Below, piece after piece: positions 17,599 through 25,870 of a DNA stretch of 64,000 bases. Location of the stretch: positions 1 through 64,000 of the forward strand of contig NZ_BONV01000006.1 of NCBI RefSeq assembly GCF_016862895.1, in the 5' to 3' direction. Below the pieces are notes generated by a model, which was given only the letters and a program-made list of their open reading frames with translations, had not been told where the DNA came from and did not search any database. The position numbers and the translations under genes are program-made. This stretch comes from Planotetraspora kaengkrachanensis. Lineage in GTDB: Bacteria > Actinomycetota > Actinomycetes > Streptosporangiales > Streptosporangiaceae. Numbering within the stretch: the stretch's first letter is position 1; the number at the start of each line of letters is the position of its first letter.

Positions 17599-18662
17599 GA
17601 CGTCTCCCGCAGCGGGACCGGGTCGACGTCGAGCCCGAAGGCCCGGGGCGCGACGACGTCCACGGCCTCGGGACGCCACCAGAACGGTGGGCCGGGAAGA
17701 TGCAGCGCGACGACCTCTGCGCCGCCGCGCACGGTGTCACACGAGATGGGCAGACCACTGGTCCGGTCGAGCACGCACAGGATGTCGGGGGTGGAGGCCA
17801 CGGGCCGGCCGTCGACGAGGGCGAGCAGGTACTCGTTCTCCATCTCCAGCCGCACGAGGGTGCCGTCCAGGCCGCCACGTATGATCACGGACCCGCGGCC
17901 GAACCCCGCAGCCGCCCGGTGCCTGACGACCTCGATGACGCGCCCGGTGACCAGGACCCGGGCGCCGAGGGACGCCGCCGCCTCGCGTGGATCGGCGGTT
18001 CGCGTCCAGGCCGCGTGCCTGGCACCGAGCCGCAGGGCCCGGCTGAGCGTGCCGAGGATCGTCACGCGGTCAAGCAGCGCCACCGGCAGCGGCCGCAGCG
18101 CGATCGCCGCCCATCCGCCGAATTCGGTGAGCGCCGACCGGACGATCCGCTCCGCCGCCTGAGGGGACAGCGAGTCCAGCATGAGCAGCCGGCCACCGGA
18201 GTCGCCGATGGCCAGGGGCGTGAGCGGTTCGCCGAGCGCCGCCACGGACATCTGGTCGAGCCGCGGCAGCGCCCGCCCCTGCAGATCCGCGTCGATCACC
18301 GGGAGGCCGAGCTCGGCCGCGGCGACGAACACGACGATGCCGTTGACCCCGCCCGCCTCGATCGCGATCAGCCCGGCGGGTCCGATCCCCGTCCGGTTCA
18401 CGATCGTCTCCAGCACCGGCGCCCATTCTCCGCCGGACGGCAGCCTCTCCGTGAACGCCGACACCGCGCCGACGATCCCCACGGGGAGGACGTGGCCACC
18501 GGGGACGGCGTCGCCGCTCAGCAGCTCGATCCGATCGCCCGCGAGGCTCCGCCGGAGCAGGCGGGCCGCCGTGTCCGTCTGCCCGCCGCCGCCCGACCCG
18601 AGCAGCGTGGCGCCCCGGGCGAGGTGGTCGACGTCCGGCTCACCGAGGTAGCGGATTGGCAT
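17595..18662 (-). CDS. DUF917 protein, third and most divergent copy
   Basis: A 355-residue DUF917 protein (family renamed S-methyl thiohydantoin desulfurase in Pfam, from memory). The N-terminal hallmark is altered: copies one and two read GTGGGGDP-x-IGRLL, whereas this one reads LGSGGGGQTDTAARLL, losing the Asp-Pro. Core features remain, such as ALPRLDQMSVAALGEPL and VVLVTGRVIEVVRHR. The C-terminal half resembles the siblings (CVLDRTSGLPIS, RPEAVDVVAPRAFGLDVDPV). It starts 4 bases after the second copy ends and overlaps pucR by ATGA. It may act with the hydantoinase on a cyclic amide; the altered motif hints at a different substrate or a structural role in a hetero-oligomer. Confidence 0.85.
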   Translation of the reverse strand: MPIRYLGEPDVDHLARGATLLGSGGGGQTDTAARLLRRSLAGDRIELLSGDAVPGGHVLPVGIVGAVSAFTERLPSGGEWAPVLETIVNRTGIGPAGLIAIEAGGVNGIVVFVAAAELGLPVIDADLQGRALPRLDQMSVAALGEPLTPLAIGDSGGRLLMLDSLSPQAAERIVRSALTEFGGWAAIALRPLPVALLDRVTILGTLSRALRLGARHAAWTRTADPREAAASLGARVLVTGRVIEVVRHRAAAGFGRGSVIIRGGLDGTLVRLEMENEYLLALVDGRPVASTPDILCVLDRTSGLPISCDTVRGGAEVVALHLPGPPFWWRPEAVDVVAPRAFGLDVDPVPLRETS

Positions 18663-18666
18663 GCAC

Positions 18667-19770
18667 TCAGAGTGACACGAGATCCTCCACCGGCCGGAAC
18701 TCGACGTCGAGACCGAACGCGCGGGGCCCGAACACGGCGAGAGCCTCCGGGCTGCGCATCAGGTCCGGGGTGCTGATCCCGACGACGACGGCCCGCTGGC
18801 CGTACCGCAGCCCCTCGGTGGTGATCGGCTCGCCCGAGTCGGCCTCGAGCACGCAGATCAGGTCGGGGACCACGCACCGGACGTCGCCGTCGGCCCGCGC
18901 GACCAGGTTCTCGTTCTGGAAGGTCAGTTCGAGCCTGCCGCCGCCCTCGAAGGCCGCGAGCGTGGCGCTGCCCCGGGCGAACCCGGCCACCGTACGCCGT
19001 TCGACGTCGACGACCTTGCCGCGGAACAGCACCCGGACCTTGTCGTAGAGGGTTCCGGACATCGTCTCGGCGAGCGCCTCGACGGGGTCGCGGTGTTCCT
19101 CGCGCGCGGTGCGCAGGGCCCGCCCGATCCGCAGCCCCAGGGTGAGCGTGTTCGGGACGGCGGTGCGTTTGACGTCCGCGCCGGTCATCGCGTACTCGGC
19201 GATGTGGGCGACTCCGCCGAGCCGGATCGCTATCCCGCGGGCGAGCCACTCGAGGCGCTTGTTGTCCGCGCCCGTGTCGATGACGACGGTCTCGCCGTTC
19301 TCGCCGCCGATGGCGAGGGGCGACCCCGGCACGCCGTACACGGAGAAGGTCTCCATCTGCAGTTCGGGGAACGCCCGGCCCATGCCGTCCGCGTCGACGA
19401 CGGGCAGGCCGGTGCGGGCGGCGACGAGCAGCGGCATCATCGAGTTGATCCCGCCGCACTCGATCGGCATGGTCGCGTCGGCCCGCCGCCCCAGGTGCTC
19501 TTCCAGGGCCCGCAGGGCCGCGACCGCCTCGTCGCCCCTGGGGATCTTCTCCACCATCACGGTCGGGGCGCCCATCTGCGCCGTCGGGATGACCACGTCG
19601 TCGTCGCCCAGCTCGGCGGGGTCGAGCACGGTGATCGTCCCCGGGCCGTCGCGCAGCGCCTGCTCCACGAGGAGCCGCCCGATGTACGGATCTCCTCCGC
19701 CTCCGGTGCCGAGCAACGCGGCCCCGCGGGCCAGGTCGGCGAGATCGGCGATGTCGAGGGTGTAGCTCAC
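18667..19770 (-). CDS. DUF917 protein, second copy
   Basis: A 367-residue DUF917 protein with the intact glycine motif LGTGGGGDPYIGRLL near residue 24 and the conserved DADGMGRAFPELQMETFSVYG block near 115. The C-terminal domain carries RTVAGFARGSATL, CVLEADSGEPITTEGLRYGQR and a VFGPRAFGLD end. The GTG start at 19770 overlaps the stop of the first copy (GTGA); the longer open frame to 19872 is inside that gene. Clear similarity to copy one makes it a tandem duplicate, with the pair possibly forming a hetero-oligomer. Reaction inferred only from the family and the neighbouring hydantoinase. Confidence 0.9.
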   Translation of the reverse strand: MSYTLDIADLADLARGAALLGTGGGGDPYIGRLLVEQALRDGPGTITVLDPAELGDDDVVIPTAQMGAPTVMVEKIPRGDEAVAALRALEEHLGRRADATMPIECGGINSMMPLLVAARTGLPVVDADGMGRAFPELQMETFSVYGVPGSPLAIGGENGETVVIDTGADNKRLEWLARGIAIRLGGVAHIAEYAMTGADVKRTAVPNTLTLGLRIGRALRTAREEHRDPVEALAETMSGTLYDKVRVLFRGKVVDVERRTVAGFARGSATLAAFEGGGRLELTFQNENLVARADGDVRCVVPDLICVLEADSGEPITTEGLRYGQRAVVVGISTPDLMRSPEALAVFGPRAFGLDVEFRPVEDLVSL

Positions 19771-20855
19771 GTGAGTGCTCCAGAGCCGACGCGGACGGTG
19801 TCGTGGTCGTAGCCGAAGTACCGGGGCCCGACGAGTTCCAGCCCTTCGGGGGAGTGCCAGCGGGGATCGCACGGCGCCGCGATGACCCGCACCCGCTGGC
19901 CGTACCTGAGCGTCTCGGTGGTGACGGCCGTGCCGGCCTCGGCGTCGAGCACGCAGATCAGGTCGGGGACGGTGGCGACCACGGTGCCGTCGCGGACGGC
20001 GACGAGGTGCTCGTTCTGGAACCGCAGCAGGAACCGCTCACCGGAACTGTCGTTCAGACCTTCCAGCGTCGCCTCGCCGCGGGCGAAGCCGCCCTCGGTG
20101 CGCCGGCTGACGTCCACGACCTTGCCGTTGAACAGTTCGGCTCCGCCCAGGTGCCCGACGACGGCCGCGACCGGGTCGCGGTGTGCGGCCCGGGCCTCGC
20201 GCACCAAGCGGCCCAGCTCGCCGCAGAGGGACAGGGTGCCGGGGACGAGCGCCTCGCGGGCCTGCGCCCCGGTCATCGGGAAGAGGCTGATCATCGCGGA
20301 GCAGCCCATGTCGATCGTCGCGGACCTGGCGAGGCGTTCCGCCCAGTGGTTGTCCACCGTGTCGAAGATGCCGCGGTTGCCCTTCTCGTCGGCGATCGAC
20401 ATCGGGGTGGCGCCGATCCCGTACAACGTGGGCATCACCATCTGCAGCTCGGGGAAGGCCCGGCCCATCCCGTCGGCGTCGATCAGGGGAAGCCCCAGCT
20501 GGGCCGCGGCGACGACCGGAACGAGCGCGTTGACGCCGCCGGCCTCCGCGCACACCAGGTGCGTGGGCGACTTGCCCAGGTAGGAGGCGAGGGCCTGGAC
20601 GGCGAGCGACGCCTGCTCAGTGGAGGGCACCTTCTCCAGCATCACCGTGGGAGCGCCCATCATGGCGACCACCACGGTTACGGCGTCGTCCGGGACGTCC
20701 TCCAGCGGGACGAGCCGGGCCGGGCCGTCGGCGCGGACGGCCGCGTGCGCGAGCAGCCGGCCGATGTGGGGGTCCCCGCCGCCGCCGGTGCCGAGAATGG
20801 CCGCGCCGACCGCGATGTCCTCCAGGTCCGGACCCGTGATGAGCCGCTCAGCCAC
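19767..20855 (-). CDS. DUF917 protein, first copy
   Basis: A 362-residue DUF917 protein with LGTGGGGDPHIGRLL near residue 20 and the block DADGMGRAFPELQMVMPTLYG near 120, almost the same as in copy two. The C-terminal domain shows RRTEGGFARGEATLEG, CVLDAEAGTAVTTETLRYGQR and LVGPRYFGYD. The GTG start at 20855 lies inside the end of the hydantoinase gene (8-bp overlap), so the two are translationally coupled. DUF917 proteins commonly pair one-to-one with a hydantoinase; here this copy occupies that partner position. Cytosolic, no signal peptide. Confidence 0.92.
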   Translation of the reverse strand: MAERLITGPDLEDIAVGAAILGTGGGGDPHIGRLLAHAAVRADGPARLVPLEDVPDDAVTVVVAMMGAPTVMLEKVPSTEQASLAVQALASYLGKSPTHLVCAEAGGVNALVPVVAAAQLGLPLIDADGMGRAFPELQMVMPTLYGIGATPMSIADEKGNRGIFDTVDNHWAERLARSATIDMGCSAMISLFPMTGAQAREALVPGTLSLCGELGRLVREARAAHRDPVAAVVGHLGGAELFNGKVVDVSRRTEGGFARGEATLEGLNDSSGERFLLRFQNEHLVAVRDGTVVATVPDLICVLDAEAGTAVTTETLRYGQRVRVIAAPCDPRWHSPEGLELVGPRYFGYDHDTVRVGSGALT

Positions 20856-22404
20856 GGTCGGCCTCCAGCTGCAGGTCGCCGACCGCCTTGACCCGGATCC
20901 GGGTGGCGTTGCCCGGCAGGTACGCCAACGGCACCTCGTCCACCTCGACCACCCGGACGCTGCCGGGCTTGGCCCCGGAGGCGACCGCCTTGTCGACCGC
21001 CTCCTGCTTGGCGTCGTCCAGCACCGACTGCCGTTGGCCGGGCTCCACCGGGAAGATCCGGTCGACCTCTCCGCCGATCTGGGCGATGGCGGCGCCGATG
21101 GCGTTGGCGACGGCGAAGTGCTCGGGCCGGTGCACCGGCCCCGAGTCGCCGATCTCGTCCGGGAGCAGGATCGACCCGCCGCCGACCGCGACCACGGGAA
21201 GCGGTTCGGGGGAGGTGCGGATGCGCTCGATGGCGTCGCCGATGTCGCGGCCGATCCGGAGCAGCGCCGCCTGCACCAGCGACCGGTCCAGCTCCTTCAC
21301 GAGGGAGGGGTCGCCGATCGCTGCCCGGCCCGCGGCGACCGCGACGTCGGTCGCGGTGAGCGTGGTCCCGCCGAACACCAGGGCCTCCTCGGAGAGGCGG
21401 TAGCCGACCGAGTCCGGCCCGACCGTCACCGTCCCCTCGCCGCGGATCCTGCTGCCTCCGCCGATTCCGAGGCTGAGCACGTCGGGCATCCGGAAGTTCG
21501 TGCGGATCCCCGCGACGCTCACCTCGGTGGTGGCCTCGCGCGGGAAGCCGTGCTGCAGGACGCCGATGTCGCTCGTGGTGCCGCCGACGTCGACCACCGC
21601 GCACGACTCGACGCCCGACAGGAAGGCGGCGCCGCGCATCGAGTTGGTCGGGCCCGAGGCGAAGGTGGCGACGGGGTACCGGCGGGCGAAGTCGACGTCC
21701 ATCAGGGTGCCGTCGTTCTGGCTGAGATAGAGCGGAGCGCTGATGCCGGCGCCCTCGAGGGACTGGGCGAGCCCGTCCACGATCTGGGTGGCGAGTTCGC
21801 GCAGCGAGGCGTTGATGATGGTGGCGTTCTCCCGCTCCAGCAGCCCCATCCGGCCGATCTCTGACGAAAGCGAGACGGCGATCGCGGGCAGCTGCCCGGT
21901 GAGGATGTCCGCGGCGCGCTGCTCGAACTCGGCGTTGACGGGGGAGAACACGCTCGAGATGGCGACGCTGCGGATCCCGTGCCGGTCCAGTTCCTCCGCC
22001 ACCCTCAGGATCTCGTCCTCGCGCAACTCGGAGATGTGGCGCCCGTCGAACTCGTGCCCCCCGTGGCACAGGTACGGCCGGCCCGCGATGGCCTCGACCA
22101 GCCGCTCAGGCCAGTCGACCATGGGCGGCAGTGACGCCGTGGCGGGCAGCCCCAGCCGCACCGCGGCGGTCGGGGCCAGCCGGTCGGCCTCGACCAGCGC
22201 GTTGATGAAGTGCGTCGTGCCGATCATCACCGCGTTCACCGCGCGCGGGTCGAAGGCCCGCTGCCGCTTCAGCTCGGCGAGCGCGGTGTTGATGCCGCTG
22301 GTCACATCACGCGTGGTCGCGGTCTTGACCGCGGCGAGGACGGCTTGGCCGTCCATGAGCACGGCGTCGGTGTTGGTGCCGCCGACGTCGATTCCGATCC
22401 GCAT
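20848..22404 (-). CDS. Hydantoinase/oxoprolinase family protein (HyuA-type, short form)
   Basis: The 518-residue protein has the ASKHA-type nucleotide-binding fold of hydantoinase A/5-oxoprolinase. The first phosphate loop is GIDVGGTNTDAVL (residues 4-16), the central part has GTTHFINALVE and NDGTLMDVDFA, and the second phosphate loop is VVDVGGTTSDIGVL near 268. GIGGGSRI and VAVGGGSILLP follow. This class hydrolyses cyclic imides/amides with ATP. At 518 residues it is the short form that co-occurs with DUF917, lacking the C-terminal extension of longer HyuA proteins. It starts 11 bp after the permease gene and overlaps the first DUF917 gene. Confidence 0.92.
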   Translation of the reverse strand: MRIGIDVGGTNTDAVLMDGQAVLAAVKTATTRDVTSGINTALAELKRQRAFDPRAVNAVMIGTTHFINALVEADRLAPTAAVRLGLPATASLPPMVDWPERLVEAIAGRPYLCHGGHEFDGRHISELREDEILRVAEELDRHGIRSVAISSVFSPVNAEFEQRAADILTGQLPAIAVSLSSEIGRMGLLERENATIINASLRELATQIVDGLAQSLEGAGISAPLYLSQNDGTLMDVDFARRYPVATFASGPTNSMRGAAFLSGVESCAVVDVGGTTSDIGVLQHGFPREATTEVSVAGIRTNFRMPDVLSLGIGGGSRIRGEGTVTVGPDSVGYRLSEEALVFGGTTLTATDVAVAAGRAAIGDPSLVKELDRSLVQAALLRIGRDIGDAIERIRTSPEPLPVVAVGGGSILLPDEIGDSGPVHRPEHFAVANAIGAAIAQIGGEVDRIFPVEPGQRQSVLDDAKQEAVDKAVASGAKPGSVRVVEVDEVPLAYLPGNATRIRVKAVGDLQLEADRG

Positions 22405-22415
22405 TGCAGGTCCTT

Positions 22416-23762
22416 TCAGGCGGCCGAGGGCGCGGACGCGGCTGCCTGCCGGTCGTCGGCCGTCTCGGTGTGCGCGACGCCGTAGCCCCGGATCAGGCCG
22501 AGCCGGCCCACCACGGCGTACAGCACGAACGCGACGATCAGTGAGTTGATGCTGGGCAGACCCCAGGTCACGAACTTCCCGACCAGGCTCGCGACGAGCC
22601 AGATCATGAGGGTCGCCGGCACCCAGCGGGGAGCCTGGGGCGGCACGCCGTCCGCGGCCTTCGCGTCGTCCAGGTCACGGCGCCAGGTGCGCACCACGAA
22701 GTATTCGGCGATCATGATGCCGGCGATCGGTGGGAAGGCCACGCCGAGGATCGTGAGGAAGTCGGTGAAGCTGTTGAGGATGCCCGCCGCGGCCAGCACG
22801 CTGCCGACGAGGCCGATGAGCAGGGTCACCACGGCGCGGTTGACCTGACGGCCGAAGACGGTGCCGACGAAGTTGACCAGGCCGAGCCCGGAGGAGTACA
22901 GGTTCCAGTCGTTGATCTTCAGCGTGCCGACGACGATGACCAGGACCCCGACCCATCCCACCGTGGAGGTGATGATCGTGATGATGTCGGCCGACTTGAT
23001 CGCGTGCGCCAGCAGTACGCCCACCAGGCCGATCACGTACTCGCCGAGCGTGATCCCGAGCAGGGTCTGCTTGACGACGTCCCCGACCGACCGGTTGAAC
23101 CGGGTCATGTCCGGGGTGATCACGGCGCCGACGATGAACCCGCCCGCGACCAGCGTGGTTCCCTGCAGCAGGGACAACGACGGGCCGGCGGGGGCGGCCG
23201 ACGCGAGTTCGGTCAGCGAGCGCTGGGACAGTTCGCTCCCGACCGACCAGGCGACCAGCAGGACGAACGCGGGGACGGTCAGGTAGGCGGTCCAGGCCAT
23301 CGAGTGGAAGCCCTTGACGACGATGGCCGTCACTCCGAGCCCGAACAGCAGGGACCAGGCCCACACGGGCAGCCCGGGAAGCAGTTGGTGCAGGCCTTCT
23401 GCCGACACTCCGGACTGGATGCCGAACCAGCCGACCAGGCTGATTCCGATGGCGAGGCCGATCAGCGCGGACCCGGCCTGGCCGAAGCCGCACCACCGGG
23501 CGAGCATGGAGGTCGTCAGCCCCTCCCGCATGCCGATGACGCCGAGCGCGATGGCGACCAGTTCGAGGATCACGGCGCCGAGAGTGATCGCCCAGAACGC
23601 GTTCCAGAAGCTCATCCCGAAACCGAGGGTCGCGCCGAGGAGGAACTGGCTGAGGGCGGATATCTGGCCGAACCGCTGGACCGCGACCGATACCCAGGAG
23701 TACCGGGCACGGGCGGGCACGCGGGATATGGCGTAGTCGTCGGTGCCGAGTGAAGAAGCCAT
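22416..23762 (-). CDS. NCS1-family permease (cytosine/purine/hydantoin transporter type)
   Basis: The 448-residue integral membrane protein has about 12 membrane segments and NCS1 features: the opening FGQISALSQFLLGATLGFG, the GFGQAGSALIGL segment, TPDMTRFNRS in the middle and the cytoplasmic end with ADDRQAAASAPSAA. NCS1 carriers take up nucleobases, allantoin or hydantoins with H+ or Na+. As first gene of the operon it probably imports the compound that the hydantoinase and DUF917 proteins degrade. A strong GGAGG ribosome site lies 7 bases before ATG 23762. Promoter and two palindromes lie upstream. Confidence 0.92.
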   Translation of the reverse strand: MASSLGTDDYAISRVPARARYSWVSVAVQRFGQISALSQFLLGATLGFGMSFWNAFWAITLGAVILELVAIALGVIGMREGLTTSMLARWCGFGQAGSALIGLAIGISLVGWFGIQSGVSAEGLHQLLPGLPVWAWSLLFGLGVTAIVVKGFHSMAWTAYLTVPAFVLLVAWSVGSELSQRSLTELASAAPAGPSLSLLQGTTLVAGGFIVGAVITPDMTRFNRSVGDVVKQTLLGITLGEYVIGLVGVLLAHAIKSADIITIITSTVGWVGVLVIVVGTLKINDWNLYSSGLGLVNFVGTVFGRQVNRAVVTLLIGLVGSVLAAAGILNSFTDFLTILGVAFPPIAGIMIAEYFVVRTWRRDLDDAKAADGVPPQAPRWVPATLMIWLVASLVGKFVTWGLPSINSLIVAFVLYAVVGRLGLIRGYGVAHTETADDRQAAASAPSAA

Positions 23763-23778
23763 GATTGCCTCCGAGGGG

Positions 23779-23795
23779 GGCGAAGCGCTTTCGCC
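23779..23795. promoter_or_regulatory. LacI-like palindrome in the permease leader
   Basis: GGCGAA (23779-23784) and TTCGCC (23790-23795) flank GCGCT, with a central AAGCGCTT typical of LacI-type half-site fusions. It lies between the proposed -10 box and the ribosome site of the permease operon. No LacI gene is nearby, so PucR or another protein may bind it. Confidence 0.5.
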
Positions 23796-23818
23796 AGGCC
23801 AGGGCGGGTGGTGCCCTG

Positions 23819-23847
23819 AGCGTAGGAACAGGCTCAGCCCTCGTCAC
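23819..23847 (-). promoter_or_regulatory. Candidate promoter of the NCS1-hydantoinase operon
   Basis: On the minus strand GTGACG (23847-23842) and TACGCT (23824-23819) are 17 bases apart, close to the housekeeping -35/-10 consensus, about 57 bp before the permease start. The rest of the gap 23763-24088 contains palindromes and a terminator but no gene. Confidence 0.45.
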
Positions 23848-23878
23848 GGTGCGATCGGCACAACCCGCAGCCGGTGAG

Positions 23879-23893
23879 TGTGCACTGTGCACA
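23879..23893. promoter_or_regulatory. TGTGCAC-type palindrome upstream of the operon promoter
   Basis: A perfect 7-1-7 palindrome (TGTGCAC, T, GTGCACA) lies about 32 bp upstream of the proposed -35 box, where an activator would bind. The PucR regulator encoded at the operon end is the natural candidate. Confidence 0.5.
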
Positions 23894-24048
23894 GAAGACA
23901 GGGGGTCGTGGAGCCGCGCCGAACCTCGGTTCGTCGACCTTCATTTCTACAGCACGGAATGTCCGGTTCGGTTCGCGCGGTCTCTCTGCAGGCTCCGCGC
24001 AGCTCTGGAGATGGCCGACCTCGATCGCAACATGCGTGCGGTGACCGA

Positions 24049-24075
24049 GGGCCGGGGCGCGCCGTTCCCCGGCCC
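24049..24075 (-). terminator. Strong hairpin after the SDR gene
   Basis: GGGCCGGGG (24049-24057) and CCCCGGCCC (24067-24075) form a perfect 9-bp stem with a 9-nt loop, 13 bases beyond the stop of the minus-strand SDR gene. It separates that gene from the hydantoin operon promoter. Confidence 0.65.
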
Positions 24076-24088
24076 GTGAACACCGGCT

Positions 24089-25048
24089 TCAGCGCTGGAG
24101 GAGCCGGGCCGTCTCGTCCCACAGGCGGCCCGCATCGGCCGTGTCGAGCGCGTACGGGGCGACGCCGCGCAGGCCGTCGCCCGGCCCGGTGACCACGTCG
24201 GCCTCGTTGCAGTCCTCGAAGTAGCGACCGGTCACCCCCTGGACATGGGGGGAGGCGGCCAGCAGGACGGAGGTGGCCGCGCCCTGCTGCGGGGTCTTCC
24301 AGCCCGGAGGCAGGTCGAGGCGGCGGCCCTGCTCGTCCATCGCGCCCACGTAGCGCAGCTGGGCGTCGTCCAGATGCCGTTGAAGGTTGGTCATGATGCC
24401 GCCGGGGTGGAGCGCGTTGGCGGTGATGCCGTGGGCGGCCCACTTCGCGGCCATGGCGACGGTGAACAGGATGGCCGCCGTCTTCGACTGGCCGTAGGCG
24501 GACCAGGCCTCGTACGTCCGGGAGGTGAAGTGGATGTCGTCGAAGACGACGGGGGACATCAGATGGGCGGCGGAGCTGACGACGACGACCCGGGCACCCC
24601 GCGCCGCGGCGAGCGCCTCGTGCAGGCCCAGAGTCAGGGCGGCGTGACCGAGGTGGTTGGTGGCGAACTGCGTCTCCCAGCCTTCCGGGGTCGTGGTCCG
24701 CTCAGGCAGGGCCATCACTCCCGCGTTGTTGACCAGGATGTCCAGCGGGCCGCTCCAGCCGGCGACGAAGGCGTCGATGGTGGAACGTTCCAGCAGGTCG
24801 AGGGTGACGACGCGGACGTCGTCGCGGCCTGTCGTGGAGCGGATGTCGGCGGACGCCCGCTCGCCGGCGGCGATGTCGCGGGTGGGCAGTGTGACCTGCG
24901 CGCCGGCGGCGGCCAGTGCGCGTGCGGTCTCCAGGCCGATCCCGGACGTGCCGCCGGTGACGACGGCCCGCCTGCCGGACAGGTCGACACCGGCGATCAC
25001 CTCGGCGGCGGTCGACTTCGCGTCGAAGGGAGTGGTGATTCTGGGCAT
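24089..25048 (-). CDS. Short-chain dehydrogenase/reductase
   Basis: The 319-residue SDR has the cofactor motif TGGTSGIG near residue 32, the structural NNAG (LVNNAGVMAL), the catalytic Ser in VVVSSAAHLM and the catalytic Tyr/Lys pair in YGQSK. The sequence resembles the retinol-dehydrogenase/WW-oxidoreductase-like group of NADP(H)-dependent SDRs. Substrate unknown. It lies 200 bp downstream of a TetR gene in the same direction, across a GT-rich repeat, and is probably controlled by it. A strong terminator follows. Confidence 0.88.
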   Translation of the reverse strand: MPRITTPFDAKSTAAEVIAGVDLSGRRAVVTGGTSGIGLETARALAAAGAQVTLPTRDIAAGERASADIRSTTGRDDVRVVTLDLLERSTIDAFVAGWSGPLDILVNNAGVMALPERTTTPEGWETQFATNHLGHAALTLGLHEALAAARGARVVVVSSAAHLMSPVVFDDIHFTSRTYEAWSAYGQSKTAAILFTVAMAAKWAAHGITANALHPGGIMTNLQRHLDDAQLRYVGAMDEQGRRLDLPPGWKTPQQGAATSVLLAASPHVQGVTGRYFEDCNEADVVTGPGDGLRGVAPYALDTADAGRLWDETARLLQR

Positions 25049-25117
25049 GGCTGTACTCCATCAGTGGACATGTGTGGTGAAAGCGCCGTGAAAGGCGGGG
25101 GGAGCGGCGGCGCCGAG

Positions 25118-25250
25118 GCGTGAGAGTGCGCGAACGCGGGTGCGGGTGCCTAACGCGTGTGCGTGTACGAGTGCGAGTGCGGGTGTGTGAACGCGGGTGC
25201 GTGAACGCGTGTGCGGGTGCGAGTGTGCGGGTGTGTGAACGTGCGTGCGG
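25118..25250. repeat. GT-rich degenerate short repeats
   Basis: About 130 bases between the TetR and SDR genes consist of irregular copies of 6-10 base words built on GTGCGG, GTGTGAACG and GCGAGTG. Composition and periodicity differ sharply from the flanking genes. There are no spacers of constant length, so it is not a CRISPR array. Every frame through it is low-complexity (for example Thr/His/Pro/Arg), so it is not coding. It may be a slippage-prone minisatellite. Confidence 0.7.
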
Positions 25251-25832
25251 TCAGCCGCCGCGGCTGATCAGCCGAACGGCGCGCCCGACCCGGTCGCGGA
25301 ACTCGGCACGGTCGGCCGAGGTCTGCTTCCAGGTCAGGGCGGCGGAGAAGAGGAGGTCCATGACGTCGTCGGCGCTCAGGCCGGCGGTGAGCACGCCGGG
25401 TGGGGTGAGCGACTCGACCTGCGCGCTGATGGTCGCCCTGGCCTTCTCCTGGTAGTCGTGGAACATCGAGCCCAGTTGCGGCCCGCTGTTCTCCAGCAGT
25501 TCGCTGAGGTCCCTGGCCACCTGGGTCTCGACGTACTGCCCCATCAGCGCGTCCAGCGCGGCGACGGTCCGCTCCTCGAAGCCCAGCGTCTCGTCGGCGA
25601 AACACGCCTCCATGGCCTGCTGGGCTCGTTCCATGACGCCCTGCATCGTGGCGCGGTACAGCTGTTCCTTGTTCGGGAACAGCAGGTAGAGCCCCGGCCG
25701 GGAGATGCCCGCCGCCTTGGCGACCTCCTCCATCGACGTCTTCTGGAACCCGTACCTGCTGAACAGGCCGAGGGCGGCCGTGAGGACGGCACTGCGCTTG
25801 GGGTCGTCCTGCTCGATCTCCGAACTGCTCAC
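25251..25832 (-). CDS. TetR-family transcriptional regulator
   Basis: A 193-residue repressor with the N-terminal helix-turn-helix (AALGLFSRYGFQKTSMEEVAKAAGISRPGLYLLFPNKEQLY split over residues 12-52) and an all-helical ligand domain. The frame can start at TTG 25850, but that would cover the operator; I prefer GTG 25832, which follows the palindrome directly and may be translated from a leaderless or very short-leader message. The palindromes at 25833-25870 indicate autorepression. It probably also controls the SDR gene downstream. Confidence 0.85.
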   Translation of the reverse strand: MSSSEIEQDDPKRSAVLTAALGLFSRYGFQKTSMEEVAKAAGISRPGLYLLFPNKEQLYRATMQGVMERAQQAMEACFADETLGFEERTVAALDALMGQYVETQVARDLSELLENSGPQLGSMFHDYQEKARATISAQVESLTPPGVLTAGLSADDVMDLLFSAALTWKQTSADRAEFRDRVGRAVRLISRGG

Positions 25833-25870
25833 GTCTAACAGATTAGACAACGAGCAGAAGTTTGTCTAAT
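25833..25870. promoter_or_regulatory. TetR-type operator cluster
   Basis: GTCTAA (25833-25838) and TTAGAC (25843-25848) form a 6-4-6 inverted repeat. ATTAGACAA (25842-25850) and TTGTCTAAT (25862-25870) form a second, perfect 9-bp inverted repeat with an 11-bp spacer. Three half-sites of GTCTAA thus overlap the start region of the TetR gene. Confidence 0.75.

Noticed and set aside
25118-25250. Possible CRISPR array
   Set aside because: Repeat words are irregular, short and without constant-length spacers, and no cas genes are nearby.
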